From Tissierella sp. (GTDB taxonomy: Bacteria; Bacillota; Clostridia; Tissierellales; Tissierellaceae): a stretch of DNA of 64,000 bases. The stretch lies in the NCBI RefSeq assembly GCF_031460495.1, contig NZ_JAVKTS010000002.1, positions 613,332 to 677,331 of the forward strand, in the 5' to 3' direction. Made by a program: the position numbers and the translations under genes. The notes under the pieces are model-generated. The model had not been told where the DNA came from. It searched no databases and worked only from the letters and a program-made list of their open reading frames with translations. Positions 28,161-36,554 of this stretch are shown here, in pieces; the first letter of the stretch is position 1, and each line of letters begins with the position of its first letter.

Positions 28161-28616
28161 CTAAGCCTCATACTTATCGAATAAAATCAAAATTAAGATT
28201 ATAATAGTGCCTACTACAACAGAAATATCTGCTATATTGAAAACAGGAAAATCATAAATATTAAACAATCTGAAACTTATAAAATCAACTACATACCCAA
28301 GTCTAACTCTATCTATAAAATTTCCTATTGCACCACCAAGTAACATACCTAATCCAATCCTCATGAAAAAATTTATACTATAATAGTTTTTTACTAAGAA
28401 GATTGAAATTCCGATTATAACTGCAAGTGTTATAATTACAAAAAAAATCTTTTTATTCTGTAAAATTCCAAAGGCAGCACCGTAATTTTCTACATAACTA
28501 AATTGAAAAAAGTTTGAGATTATAACATGTGGAGCAGATCCCATTAAATACTTAACAACAGCATACTTACTAATTTGGTCCAGTAAAATAATAAATACAG
28601 GTAAAATAAATATCAA
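28161..28616 (-). CDS. lspA: Lipoprotein signal peptidase II
   Basis: This membrane aspartyl protease cuts lipoprotein signal peptides. The 151 residues hold four hydrophobic helices. The two catalytic Asp lie in NFIDRVRLGYVVDFI and FNIADISVVVG, and the family motif VENYGAAFG is present. The start is TTG at 28616, eight bases after AGGAGG. It heads the lspA-rluD-pyrR unit behind a good promoter. Confidence 0.96.
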   Translation of the reverse strand: MIFILPVFIILLDQISKYAVVKYLMGSAPHVIISNFFQFSYVENYGAAFGILQNKKIFFVIITLAVIIGISIFLVKNYYSINFFMRIGLGMLLGGAIGNFIDRVRLGYVVDFISFRLFNIYDFPVFNIADISVVVGTIIILILILFDKYEA

Positions 28617-28650
28617 AATTGTTTCCTCCTAGTTTCTAAGTATATACTCT

Positions 28651-28679
28651 ATTTTATATTATAATTATATTAATATCAA
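28651..28679 (-). promoter_or_regulatory. SigA-type promoter of lspA-rluD-pyrR
   Basis: TTGATA (28674-28679), a 17-base spacer and TAAAAT (28651-28656) on the minus strand, placed between the yteA terminator and the lspA start. Confidence 0.7.
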
Positions 28680-28694
28680 TAGTAGACAAGATTT

Positions 28695-28729
28695 AAAAAC
28701 TTCTCTGGAAGTATTCCAGAGAAGTTTTT
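28695..28729 (-). terminator. Strong intrinsic terminator after yteA
   Basis: AAAAACTTCTCTGGAA pairs perfectly with TTCCAGAGAAGTTTTT around a three-base loop, giving a 16-pair stem with flanking T/A tracts. It begins at the yteA stop codon. Confidence 0.9.
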
Positions 28730-29360
28730 ATGATAATGTTTCATTATAATATTCTTGAGATATCTTTTCAATTTCTTCAACTTCATCCCCATCATCTCCA
28801 TCTTGTTCATCCATAACATTTAAATTATCTCCTGTGGAGAATGAAGGATCCCTTGTTACAACATTAAATGAAACTACATCCTGATATGCATCCTCTCTAT
28901 CAAATTCAATCATCTCCTCATCAGTATCTGAAAAGGAACTACCTTGCTCTTCTTCAATAGGTATAAACCTGTCATTTGACGAAGTATCAACTACAGGAGT
29001 AAACTCTTTAGCACATTCTATACATGATGTTGAATATGGTATAAGATCAAGTCTATTATTATCAATTTCTTTATTGCAGATTTCACAAATTCCATAGCTA
29101 CCATTTTTAATGTTTTCTAAAGCATTATCAATTTCTTGTATATTATTTTTTGATTTATTTTTAAATCCGTTGTCTTGTTCCATCATGAAAACTTCCGTTC
29201 CGATATCTGCTGGATGATTATCATATCCTGATATATCACTATAATATACATCCATGGAACCATATTCTTCCATATTATTCATATTATTTAAGGATTTTAG
29301 TAATTTCTTTTTCTCATCTATTAATCTTTTTCTATAATAATGAAGTTTATCTTTATCCAT
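28728..29360 (-). CDS. yteA: TraR/DksA C4-type zinc finger protein (YteA-like)
   Basis: This 210-residue acidic protein has an N-terminal helical segment and a C4 zinc finger, CEICNKEID followed by CIECAKE about 18 residues on, of the DksA/TraR type. It resembles the YteA family often labelled as sporulation-associated. Whether it acts on RNA polymerase as DksA does is unknown. I choose ATG at 29360 after GGAGG; the longer in-frame TTG at 29372 precedes that site. It is monocistronic with its own terminator. Confidence 0.85.
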   Translation of the reverse strand: MDKDKLHYYRKRLIDEKKKLLKSLNNMNNMEEYGSMDVYYSDISGYDNHPADIGTEVFMMEQDNGFKNKSKNNIQEIDNALENIKNGSYGICEICNKEIDNNRLDLIPYSTSCIECAKEFTPVVDTSSNDRFIPIEEEQGSSFSDTDEEMIEFDREDAYQDVVSFNVVTRDPSFSTGDNLNVMDEQDGDDGDEVEEIEKISQEYYNETLS

Positions 29361-29479
29361 GATTACCTCCAATATAATTAGTCACAAATTTTTATCTTGA
29401 CTAATAATATAACCAGTAGGATAATAATCATTCAATAAACTAGATAGTATAATATTACAATACTTGTAGAATTTTATTC

Positions 29480-30232
29480 TTATTTTAAAGTATTATATAA
29501 GTGACTAAATCTATGGAAATCAAGAGATTGAAAACCATCAGATAATGCATTATCTGGATCTGGATGTATTTCCACTATTATTCCATCTGCTTCCAATGCT
29601 TTTGCTGCTTTGGAAGCCGGAAGAATTAATTCTCTTCTTCCTGTACCATGGGAAGGATCAATAAATATTGGGTAATCTGTTTTTTCCTTTAGTATTGGAA
29701 TACTCATTAAATCTAATGTATTTCTTGTATAATCTTCAAAAGTTCTAATGCCTCTTTCGCATAAAATTATTCTTTCATTACCTTCTGATCTTATATATTC
29801 AGCTGCCATAATCCATTCATTGATAGTTGCACTCATACCTCTTTTCAACATTACAGGTTTGTCTGTCTTTCCTACCTCTTTAAGCAATGAAAAATTTTGC
29901 ATATTTCGTGAACCAATCTGAATAATATCAATATAATCATATGATTCTTCAATATCTCTTGGATCCATTATTTCTGAAATTACTTTAAGCTTGTACTTAG
30001 TTCTAATATCATTGAGAATTGTAAATCCTTTTATTCCTAATCCTTGAAATGATTTAGGACTCGTCCTAGGCTTAAATACACCACCTCTCAATATCTTAAC
30101 TCCTAAGTTAGAAAGATAACTGCCTATATCATCCATTTGTTTAGCATCTTCAATCGCACATGGTCCAGCAATTATAGTGAACTCACCATTTCCAATAATT
30201 ATATCTTTATCAATTTCTATACTTCTTGTCAT
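29480..30232 (-). CDS. aroF: 3-deoxy-7-phosphoheptulonate (DAHP) synthase, type I beta
   Basis: This enzyme condenses phosphoenolpyruvate and erythrose 4-phosphate, the first shikimate step. The 250-residue TIM barrel has AGPCAIED near residue 22, GVFKPRTSPKSFQGLG near 51, the CERGIRTFEDYTRNTLD block and DPSHGTGRR. It is the single-domain form, with no fused chorismate mutase or ferredoxin-like regulatory domain. It stands alone between divIVA and yteA. Confidence 0.94.
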   Translation of the reverse strand: MTRSIEIDKDIIIGNGEFTIIAGPCAIEDAKQMDDIGSYLSNLGVKILRGGVFKPRTSPKSFQGLGIKGFTILNDIRTKYKLKVISEIMDPRDIEESYDYIDIIQIGSRNMQNFSLLKEVGKTDKPVMLKRGMSATINEWIMAAEYIRSEGNERIILCERGIRTFEDYTRNTLDLMSIPILKEKTDYPIFIDPSHGTGRRELILPASKAAKALEADGIIVEIHPDPDNALSDGFQSLDFHRFSHLYNTLK

Positions 30233-30280
30233 TTAAATTCCTCCAACTACATTCATATAATTTATATAATATAATAAAAT

Positions 30281-30306
30281 AAAGAAAAAAGAGGCTATTA
30301 TGCCCC
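30281..30306 (-). terminator. Intrinsic terminator after divIVA
   Basis: On the minus strand GGGGC and GCCTC pair (one G-U) around a six-base loop holding the divIVA stop, followed by TTTTTTCTTT. It closes the ylm/division operon. Confidence 0.7.
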
Positions 30307-30858
30307 CAAATGGTCTATTTCTTCAACGCTATCATCAATAGATATTTGATTTTCTTTATTGAAAACTCTTCCATCTTTTATTGTTTCTTTAGGTTGATTC
30401 TTGATCTCATGTTCATCATAGAACTCTTCTAAGGAAATAAGTTGAGACCTGATAAAAGATTCATATCTAGTCTTGAATATGAAAATTTCTCTTTTCAAGT
30501 GATTATATTCCTCATTAATATTCTTTACTTCTTCACGAGCAGTATTAATTCGATCTTTAGCTTGCATTTCAGCATCTTCTATTATTAACTCTGCTTTCTT
30601 TCTAGCAGAGCTAGTCACATCATCTGCTGTACTCTGGGCTATAACCAAAGTACTCTTCAATGTTTCTTCCAAATTATTATACTGTCTAATCTGATCGGTC
30701 AAGATTCCAACTTTATCTTTTAACTCAATATTTTCTTTATATAGTTTCTCATAATTATCATTTATAGAATCTAAGTAAGAATCAACATCTTTAGTTTTAT
30801 ATCCTCTTACTATGGATTTTTTAAATTCTTTATTTTGTATATCTAATGGTGTAATCAT
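30298..30858 (-). CDS. divIVA: DivIVA family cell division/polarity protein
   Basis: This 186-residue protein has the DivIVA N-terminal lipid-binding segment (MITPLDIQNKEFKKSIVRGY, then VDSYLDSI) and a long central coiled coil (about 30-145). It recognises curved membrane at septum and poles. It is the last gene of the sepF-yggT-ylmH-divIVA series, its standard place. An uncharged C-terminal tail is short. Confidence 0.94.
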   Translation of the reverse strand: MITPLDIQNKEFKKSIVRGYKTKDVDSYLDSINDNYEKLYKENIELKDKVGILTDQIRQYNNLEETLKSTLVIAQSTADDVTSSARKKAELIIEDAEMQAKDRINTAREEVKNINEEYNHLKREIFIFKTRYESFIRSQLISLEEFYDEHEIKNQPKETIKDGRVFNKENQISIDDSVEEIDHLGA

Positions 30859-30872
30859 TTATTTCACTCCAT

Positions 30873-31652
30873 TTATATTAGTATTCTTATAGAAGTCCTT
30901 ATTTTATCCTTCTTACTTAATCCTTCAATTGAATAAAGAATAGATCTACCATATCCTTTAATAGATATTGTATCTCCTGCTTCCAATTCTTTAGCAGGCT
31001 TATCTACTGGTTCCCAATTAACCTTTACATACCCAGATTTAATAATATTCATACTTTCTTGACGCGATAAATTATAAGTAGCACTAATATATACATCAAG
31101 CCTCAAAGATGACAATGTTTTATTTAGTTCTTTATAAGATGGTTCAACAGGGCTAAGAGATTCTAATGGCTCTTCTGTGATGAATATCTTCTTGTTTGCA
31201 ACTTTCTCCAAATTGAATAGAATAAAATCCGATATATCTTTTTTAACTATGATGTCAGTATAATCCTTATGTACTAAAATATCCCCGATTTTTGATCTCT
31301 TTATACCTAAGTTAAGTATTGCTCCTAAAAAATCCTTATGTGATAGATTTTCTAAATCTCCAGTAATTCTCAATACGGTTATATTTAAATCTATATTGTC
31401 AGTATAATTATTACATATAATTATAATTTGCCTCTCTGATTCAGGATTTCCACCCTTTTCAAAATATTTAATATCTGGGAACCTGTTTAATATTGATTTA
31501 GCTAATAATCTTTCATATGGATCAAGAAAATCTGTAGTTTCCGTATAATGATTATTTAGTACTAACTCAATCTTATCAATTATTCTTCTCATATCTATTA
31601 TTTTGTTATAATCTTTTATATGAGATACATATTTTTCTTTATTAATCTTCAT
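30873..31652 (-). CDS. ylmH: YlmH, S4-domain RNA-binding protein
   Basis: This 259-residue protein has an N-terminal RRM-like region (ERLLAKSILNRFPDI, later AILNLGIKRSKIGDIL) and a C-terminal S4 domain (LRLDVYISATYNLSRQESM, about 180-240). In Bacillus, YlmH (RqcP2) is a paralogue-like partner of ribosome quality control and can support alanine tailing when RqcP is missing. RqcH is encoded 4 kb away. The start follows GAAGGT. Confidence 0.92.
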   Translation of the reverse strand: MKINKEKYVSHIKDYNKIIDMRRIIDKIELVLNNHYTETTDFLDPYERLLAKSILNRFPDIKYFEKGGNPESERQIIIICNNYTDNIDLNITVLRITGDLENLSHKDFLGAILNLGIKRSKIGDILVHKDYTDIIVKKDISDFILFNLEKVANKKIFITEEPLESLSPVEPSYKELNKTLSSLRLDVYISATYNLSRQESMNIIKSGYVKVNWEPVDKPAKELEAGDTISIKGYGRSILYSIEGLSKKDKIRTSIRILI

Positions 31653-31663
31653 ATGGATACCTT

Positions 31664-31930
31664 CTACAAAAGAATTCTCGCGAATATTTCATTAGCAAAT
31701 CTAAGAAACAAAATAGCTAACATTGGTGAAAAATCAATCATTCCTGTGTTAATCTTAAGTTTAGCAAGTAATGCTTGTGCAGGGACTAGTACTGGCTCTG
31801 TCATTTGGTAAACAAAACTAGTAAATATTGTACTCCTACGAATATTTAAAAACGAAAACACAATTCTTACTACAATTAATATTTCAATTAAATTAATCAG
31901 TATAGATATTGATTTATATAAAAGTGTCAT
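31664..31930 (-). CDS. yggT: YggT family membrane protein
   Basis: This 88-residue protein has two hydrophobic helices (about 5-25 and 67-85) separated by the conserved PVLVPAQALL-type stretch of the YggT/YlmG family. Members are linked to cell division, osmotic tolerance or cofactor insertion; the exact function is unsettled. It lies between sepF and ylmH. Confidence 0.92.
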   Translation of the reverse strand: MTLLYKSISILINLIEILIVVRIVFSFLNIRRSTIFTSFVYQMTEPVLVPAQALLAKLKINTGMIDFSPMLAILFLRFANEIFARILL

Positions 31931-31950
31931 TTATATAACCTACTCCTTTT

Positions 31951-32391
31951 CTACCATGAGAATATCCCTTTATTTTTTAACTCGTCTTTTAAGCCATCTA
32001 TCTCAACATTGCTAGGAGCAAAAATAAATATATCCTTAGTTACTTTTTGAATATTACCTTCCATAGCATATAGCCCACCATTTATAAAATCAAATATTTG
32101 CTTCTTAATGCCATTGTCCAATTGCTCCAAATTAACAATAACAGTTTTTCTAGACTTTAAATCATCAATTATACTAGGGGCTTCATCGTAACTAAGTGGT
32201 TCGTGAACAACTATTTTCATATTACTATTAGTATGGATGTTTACAACTTTATTATTAATTTTTTTCATTTTTGTTGGTACAGCTGTTTCATAATCATCAT
32301 CATCATACTCTTCAAACTCTTCAGTTCTCTCTTCTTCATCTGAATCCTGTACTCCTATAAAATACTTGATCTTATCCATAAAATTACTCAT
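31951..32391 (-). CDS. sepF: Cell division protein SepF
   Basis: This 146-residue FtsZ-membrane tether has the N-terminal amphipathic membrane anchor MSNFMDKIKYFIGV, an acidic linker and the SepF core (VVHEPLSYDEAPSIIDDLKS to the end). I choose ATG at 32391 after TAGGAGGG; a longer in-frame start at 32421 lies inside yggS. It sits in the ylm operon downstream of yggS. Confidence 0.95.
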   Translation of the reverse strand: MSNFMDKIKYFIGVQDSDEEERTEEFEEYDDDDYETAVPTKMKKINNKVVNIHTNSNMKIVVHEPLSYDEAPSIIDDLKSRKTVIVNLEQLDNGIKKQIFDFINGGLYAMEGNIQKVTKDIFIFAPSNVEIDGLKDELKNKGIFSW

Positions 32392-32401
32392 TTTATCCCT
32401 C

Positions 32402-33106
32402 CTAATAATTTCTACTTCCAAAAATTGCAGATCCGACTCTAATCATATTAGAACCTTCTTCAATAGCTATTTTGTAGTCATTCGTCATACCCATAGACAA
32501 ATAATCCATTGTTAAATTATTATAATTTCTATTACTAATATCTTCTTTAAGCTTAAACATAGTCCTGAAAACTGTTCTAAGAAATTTCTCATCACTTGTA
32601 TTTGGTGCTATAGTCATTAAACCTCTTACTCTAATATTTTCTAGATTAAGAACTTCCTCAATAAAGTATAATACATCTTCTACTTTAAGTCCAAATTTAG
32701 TTTCCTCTTCTGCTACATTAACTTGTACAAGGACTTCAGTAACTATTTCATTCATTTTTGATCTTTTATCCAATTCTTTTCCTAGAGATATTCTGTCTAG
32801 TGAGTGTACTAGCTTTGTTTTTCCAATGATATTTCTAACTTTATTGGTTTGCAGATGTCCTATCATATGATAATTTACCTTACTACCGATTATATCATAT
32901 TTTGTTACCAATTCCTGTACTTTATTTTCAGCAATATCCAATATACCTGATTGAATTGCTTCATTTATTCTATTAATATCTACAGTCTTTGTAACACCAA
33001 TTAATTTGACTTCATCATTTTCTCTTCCAGATCTTTTTAAAGAATCATATATATTTTCTTTTATTACATTTATATTATTTTCAATTGATATTTTTCTCTC
33101 CTCCAA
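32402..33106 (-). CDS. ylmE: PLP homeostasis protein YggS/YlmE (PLPBP)
   Basis: This 234-residue single-domain PLP-binding TIM barrel has the PLP lysine in LIGVTKTVD and motifs HMIGHLQTNKV, VNVAEEETKFGL and LSMGMTNDY. It keeps pyridoxal phosphate levels in check. The start is doubtful: the TTG at 33106 is itself part of the only good Shine-Dalgarno (GGAGGAG), and no ATG or GTG follows before conserved sequence, leaving ATA or ATT codons as alternatives. Confidence 0.92.
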   Translation of the reverse strand: MEERKISIENNINVIKENIYDSLKRSGRENDEVKLIGVTKTVDINRINEAIQSGILDIAENKVQELVTKYDIIGSKVNYHMIGHLQTNKVRNIIGKTKLVHSLDRISLGKELDKRSKMNEIVTEVLVQVNVAEEETKFGLKVEDVLYFIEEVLNLENIRVRGLMTIAPNTSDEKFLRTVFRTMFKLKEDISNRNYNNLTMDYLSMGMTNDYKIAIEEGSNMIRVGSAIFGSRNY

Positions 33107-33108
33107 AC

Positions 33109-34398
33109 TTAATTAGTTATTTGTCCTTCTTTAATATTTATTGTATTAGTAAAGATTTCATCAAATAGTGTAATAGTTTGTACTGATTTTTCTGTACCTT
33201 CTAATAATATATTTGCATTATTATCTCCTAAATCTACATAAGTATTATTACCTTCTTCACCAAGGATTTTTACAGGTCTAAACTTCACTATACCACTTTT
33301 ATCTTTTATATATACCCCTCTTATTGAATCTTTATCTATTATAGCTTTAGTTGGTATTTTTAAGCCATCCACTTTGTATTTAATTATTTCTATTTCTGGA
33401 AACCTAGTATTATAATAATCATGTAATTTATCAGTAAACTTTATTACCATAACTGCCTTACTGTCGGAAGTGTTTATAGCTACGATTTTTCCCTTTATTT
33501 CCTGCTTGTCCCCTTTTCTACTAACCCTTACAGTATTATTGAGAGAAAAATCTTTTATTTCTTCTATGTCTTCTACTCTAACGGCAATATACCATTGGAA
33601 ATTATCTATAATCTTATAAATGGAATCCCCTACAGAAATATTAGTACTTAAATATTTTTTATCTGTTTTTTTAAACTCTCTTAATTTATCGTAGGAATAA
33701 TTTTCAAAATCTTTAGGCAAAAATATGTTTTCAAATCCATCTACATTATAAGATATTATTCCTCCAGCACTAGTATAATACCTTATATGGTTGCTACTTA
33801 TTTCTTCCTTTAGTTTGTCTCTCTTGTCTTCCAACCCTCCAAGACTTTTGCCTAATAGTGTATCAGAAAAAGAAATGTCCTTAACTTTGTCTTCATATAG
33901 AGCTAATTGCTCTTTCAATAAATAAATCTCTTCATATTTACCCGAGGAAATCATCTCTTGTAGTTGTGTTATTAAGTTCGTTTTCAAATCCTCAACCTTT
34001 GTTGTCTCATTTATCAGCAATTTAGTTTCTGATTCTGATTTCTTTAAAGCTAATATGGATTCTTCAACTTGTACTAATTCCTGTTTTAAAGATGAAGTAT
34101 CATTAAGAGAATTGATATTAGCCACTTCAATGCCTGCAGCTACCCTTTCCCCTTCATTCACTAAATATTCTATACTTCCATTACTCGTAGATTTAATTAC
34201 AACTTCATTCATAATGATATAGCCCTGGGCAGTAATTTTTTTGATTAAAGTTTCTTTTTCAGGCAAAACAGTCTTTGCATTATTCGCCAATAAGGAGGGA
34301 ACAGACCGAAAAATCAAACAAATAAAAACAAAGGATACTATTATTGCTTGATATATTTTTCTTTTTTTTCTATTCTTCTCTCTTTTAGAATACGACAT
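33109..34398 (-). CDS. HlyD-like membrane-anchored adaptor protein
   Basis: This 429-residue protein has a very basic N-terminus, one membrane helix at about 20-36, and a biotinyl-lipoyl-like beta segment (GYIIMNEVVIKSTSNGSIEY). A coiled coil (about 105-195) and further beta domains resembling HlyD/RND-adaptor barrels follow. ATG at 34398 has GGTG upstream; the in-frame GTG at 34407 is inside that site. No ABC exporter or outer-membrane partner is nearby. It lies within the ylm operon between an unknown membrane protein and yggS, which suggests an envelope or division role. That role is inferred only. Confidence 0.75.
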   Translation of the reverse strand: MSYSKREKNRKKRKIYQAIIVSFVFICLIFRSVPSLLANNAKTVLPEKETLIKKITAQGYIIMNEVVIKSTSNGSIEYLVNEGERVAAGIEVANINSLNDTSSLKQELVQVEESILALKKSESETKLLINETTKVEDLKTNLITQLQEMISSGKYEEIYLLKEQLALYEDKVKDISFSDTLLGKSLGGLEDKRDKLKEEISSNHIRYYTSAGGIISYNVDGFENIFLPKDFENYSYDKLREFKKTDKKYLSTNISVGDSIYKIIDNFQWYIAVRVEDIEEIKDFSLNNTVRVSRKGDKQEIKGKIVAINTSDSKAVMVIKFTDKLHDYYNTRFPEIEIIKYKVDGLKIPTKAIIDKDSIRGVYIKDKSGIVKFRPVKILGEEGNNTYVDLGDNNANILLEGTEKSVQTITLFDEIFTNTINIKEGQITN

Positions 34399-34430
34399 AT
34401 AGTTCACCCTTTATAATTATATCTTTTCTA

Positions 34431-34805
34431 TTAGTTAAAAAATTTTCCATATTTACTTTTAATCTTAAATTTTAATATATTATCAATCTCAAAAAACTTA
34501 ATCTCATCTCTATGTGTAACCATCATTATTGATTTCTCACGCTTTTTCGCACCTATAACTATGCCATTGTATTTTTCTTTAGCCTTTGTAATAACTTTAA
34601 CTTCATCTCCAGCTTTTACTCTTAGTCCATTTAACATAAACTCTTTCATATCTGCTTCATTTAAATGTTCTTGAGTAACAACCTTTTTATCTATAAATAC
34701 TATATTATTTTTTAAATATATCTTTTCTTTTAGTATTACAAATAAATACCCAAAAATACTAGCTATAAATAACATAATCAAAATAGTTTGTATAAACTCT
34801 AGCAA
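34431..34805 (-). CDS. Hypothetical membrane protein with C-terminal beta domain
   Basis: This 124-residue protein has one N-terminal membrane helix (about 5-27) and a basic beta-rich C-terminal region with a KOW/SH3-like run (RVKAGDEVKVITKAKEKYNG). The start is TTG at 34805 after GGAGGTG. It appears to be first in the ylm/division operon, 32 bases upstream of the HlyD-like gene. I do not recognise the family. The tail might bind another envelope protein, which cannot be settled from sequence. Confidence 0.7.
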   Translation of the reverse strand: MLEFIQTILIMLFIASIFGYLFVILKEKIYLKNNIVFIDKKVVTQEHLNEADMKEFMLNGLRVKAGDEVKVITKAKEKYNGIVIGAKKREKSIMMVTHRDEIKFFEIDNILKFKIKSKYGKFFN

Positions 34806-34926
34806 TTTTGCACCTCCAAGTAACTGTTCTATGTATTAGTATATCATAACCGGATAATGATTTAAATAACTTTGCTATATAAAATTATAATTACCAATTA
34901 TTCATATTAAATAATTCAGACAATGT

Positions 34927-34957
34927 AAAAAAAGGTAGAAAATCTTCTACCTTTTTT
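34927..34957 (-). terminator. Intrinsic terminator after spoIVA
   Basis: GGTAGAA and TTCTACC pair around AATC with seven A before and six T after, so it can act in both directions; it begins right after the spoIVA stop. Confidence 0.9.
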
Positions 34958-34958
34958 G

Positions 34959-36437
34959 CTATATAATTATGCAAATTAAACCACCACTACCATCATTTAT
35001 TATTCTTTCAAGAGCTCTTCTAATTTTTTGTCGAGCATCTTCAGGCATTGTACTAAGTTTACCTTGAAGTTGTTCATTAACTAAATCATACAATGATTTC
35101 CCAAATAAATTGGATTGCCAGATTTTTGATGGTTCACCTTCAAATTCCTCTAATAAGTACTGTATTAACTCCTCAGACTGTTTTTCCGTACCTATAAGTG
35201 GAGAAACTTCTGTTGCTATATCAGCCCTTAGTACATGTAGAGATGGAGCTTTTGCTTTAAGCTTTATGCCAAAGCGATTACCTTGACGATAGATTTCAGG
35301 TTCAGCTAGTTCCAACTCATCTATACTAGGGCTTACTAAACCATATCCTATTTCTCTAGCTTCGATTAGTGCTTTTTCAATTTTATCATAAGATTTCTTT
35401 GTCTCAGCTAGCCTGGATATAAGACCAAGCAATTGATAATCTCCATCAATGGAATATCCGGTCATATCTTTTAAGACACTATAAAACAATCCATCATCAA
35501 TTAATATTTCTGAATGTACAATTCCTTCTCCCAATTTTATTTCAACAATATTTACATTTTTTACAATATCTAATTCCTTTAAAGGGTTGAGGAAATGAGA
35601 GACTTCATTTAGTTTTTGTAGACCTTCAATAGTTTCTTTTAAAGAATTTAAAATACTGTTTTTTATCCAGTGTTTTTTTGGTAACCCTTCAATCCATTTT
35701 GGCAAATTGATTGTAACCTCTTTTACTGGGAATTCAAATAATAATTTTTCAAATAATCTTTCAATATCATCTATTCCCATATTTAAGCAATCTAAAGCAA
35801 CTACAGAAACTCCATACTTACTTTGCAAGCTTTCTCTTAATGCAATTGTACTATCCAAATTTGGATGTTTGGAATTAAGTATTATAACAAAAGGTTTATC
35901 TAATTCTTTTAATTCTGATATTACTCTTTCTTCTGCTTTAATATAATTTGATCTGTCTATATCAGTAATTGAGCCGTCTGTTGTCACGACTAAACCAATT
36001 GTAGAGTGATCAGTTATGACCTTTCTAGTACCTATTTCTGCAGCTTCTTCAAAAGGTATTTCTTTCTCATACCACGGAGTAGTTACCATTCTAGGTATGA
36101 AGTTCTCCTCATGACCTAATGCTCCACTAACTAAGTAACCTACACAATCCACCATTCTAACCTTGAAGCTTATATTCTCATTTAAAACTAATTCTATAGC
36201 TTCATTCGGAACAAATTTTGGTTCTGTAGTCATAATGGTTTTTCCTGAACCACTTAAAGGTAGTTCATCCTTAGCTCTTTCTTTCTTATGCTTATTATCG
36301 ATATTAGGCAAAACAAGTAATTCCATGAATCTTTTTATAAATGTGGATTTACCCGTTCTTACTGGTCCGACAACACCTGCATAAATATCTCCATCTGTTC
36401 GTTCAGCGATATCTTTGTATATATCAAATACCTCCAC
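34959..36437 (-). CDS. spoIVA: Stage IV sporulation protein A (spore coat ATPase)
   Basis: SpoIVA polymerises on the forespore surface using ATP and forms the coat basement layer. The 492-residue length is normal. Walker A GVVGPVRTGKST lies at about 22-33 after IYKDIAERTDGDIYA, and the C-terminus ends GSGGLICIII as in the family. The start is GTG at 36437 behind GGGGGG. It has no partner gene and is bounded by terminators on both sides. SigE control is expected from the family; I could not identify a clear SigE box. Confidence 0.97.
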   Translation of the reverse strand: MEVFDIYKDIAERTDGDIYAGVVGPVRTGKSTFIKRFMELLVLPNIDNKHKKERAKDELPLSGSGKTIMTTEPKFVPNEAIELVLNENISFKVRMVDCVGYLVSGALGHEENFIPRMVTTPWYEKEIPFEEAAEIGTRKVITDHSTIGLVVTTDGSITDIDRSNYIKAEERVISELKELDKPFVIILNSKHPNLDSTIALRESLQSKYGVSVVALDCLNMGIDDIERLFEKLLFEFPVKEVTINLPKWIEGLPKKHWIKNSILNSLKETIEGLQKLNEVSHFLNPLKELDIVKNVNIVEIKLGEGIVHSEILIDDGLFYSVLKDMTGYSIDGDYQLLGLISRLAETKKSYDKIEKALIEAREIGYGLVSPSIDELELAEPEIYRQGNRFGIKLKAKAPSLHVLRADIATEVSPLIGTEKQSEELIQYLLEEFEGEPSKIWQSNLFGKSLYDLVNEQLQGKLSTMPEDARQKIRRALERIINDGSGGLICIII

Positions 36438-36525
36438 ACCATTCCCCCCTTATGATTAAAATTATTTAAATACAATACTTAACATTATATATATACGTGA
36501 AGTACTAAAAAATATTACAAGCTAA

Positions 36526-36554
36526 TAAAAAAAACCTGCTAAAAATAGCAGGTT
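36526..36554 (-). terminator. Intrinsic terminator after gpsA
   Basis: AACCTGCT and AGCAGGTT pair around AAAAAT (minus-strand loop ATTTTT), followed on the minus strand by eight T. The stem overlaps the gpsA stop codon. Confidence 0.88.

Noticed and set aside
29378-29404. Inverted repeat TTAGTCA...TGACTAA upstream of yteA
   Set aside because: Seven-base arms with a 13-base spacer could be an operator, but A/T-rich repeats of this size are expected by chance and it has no T-tract.
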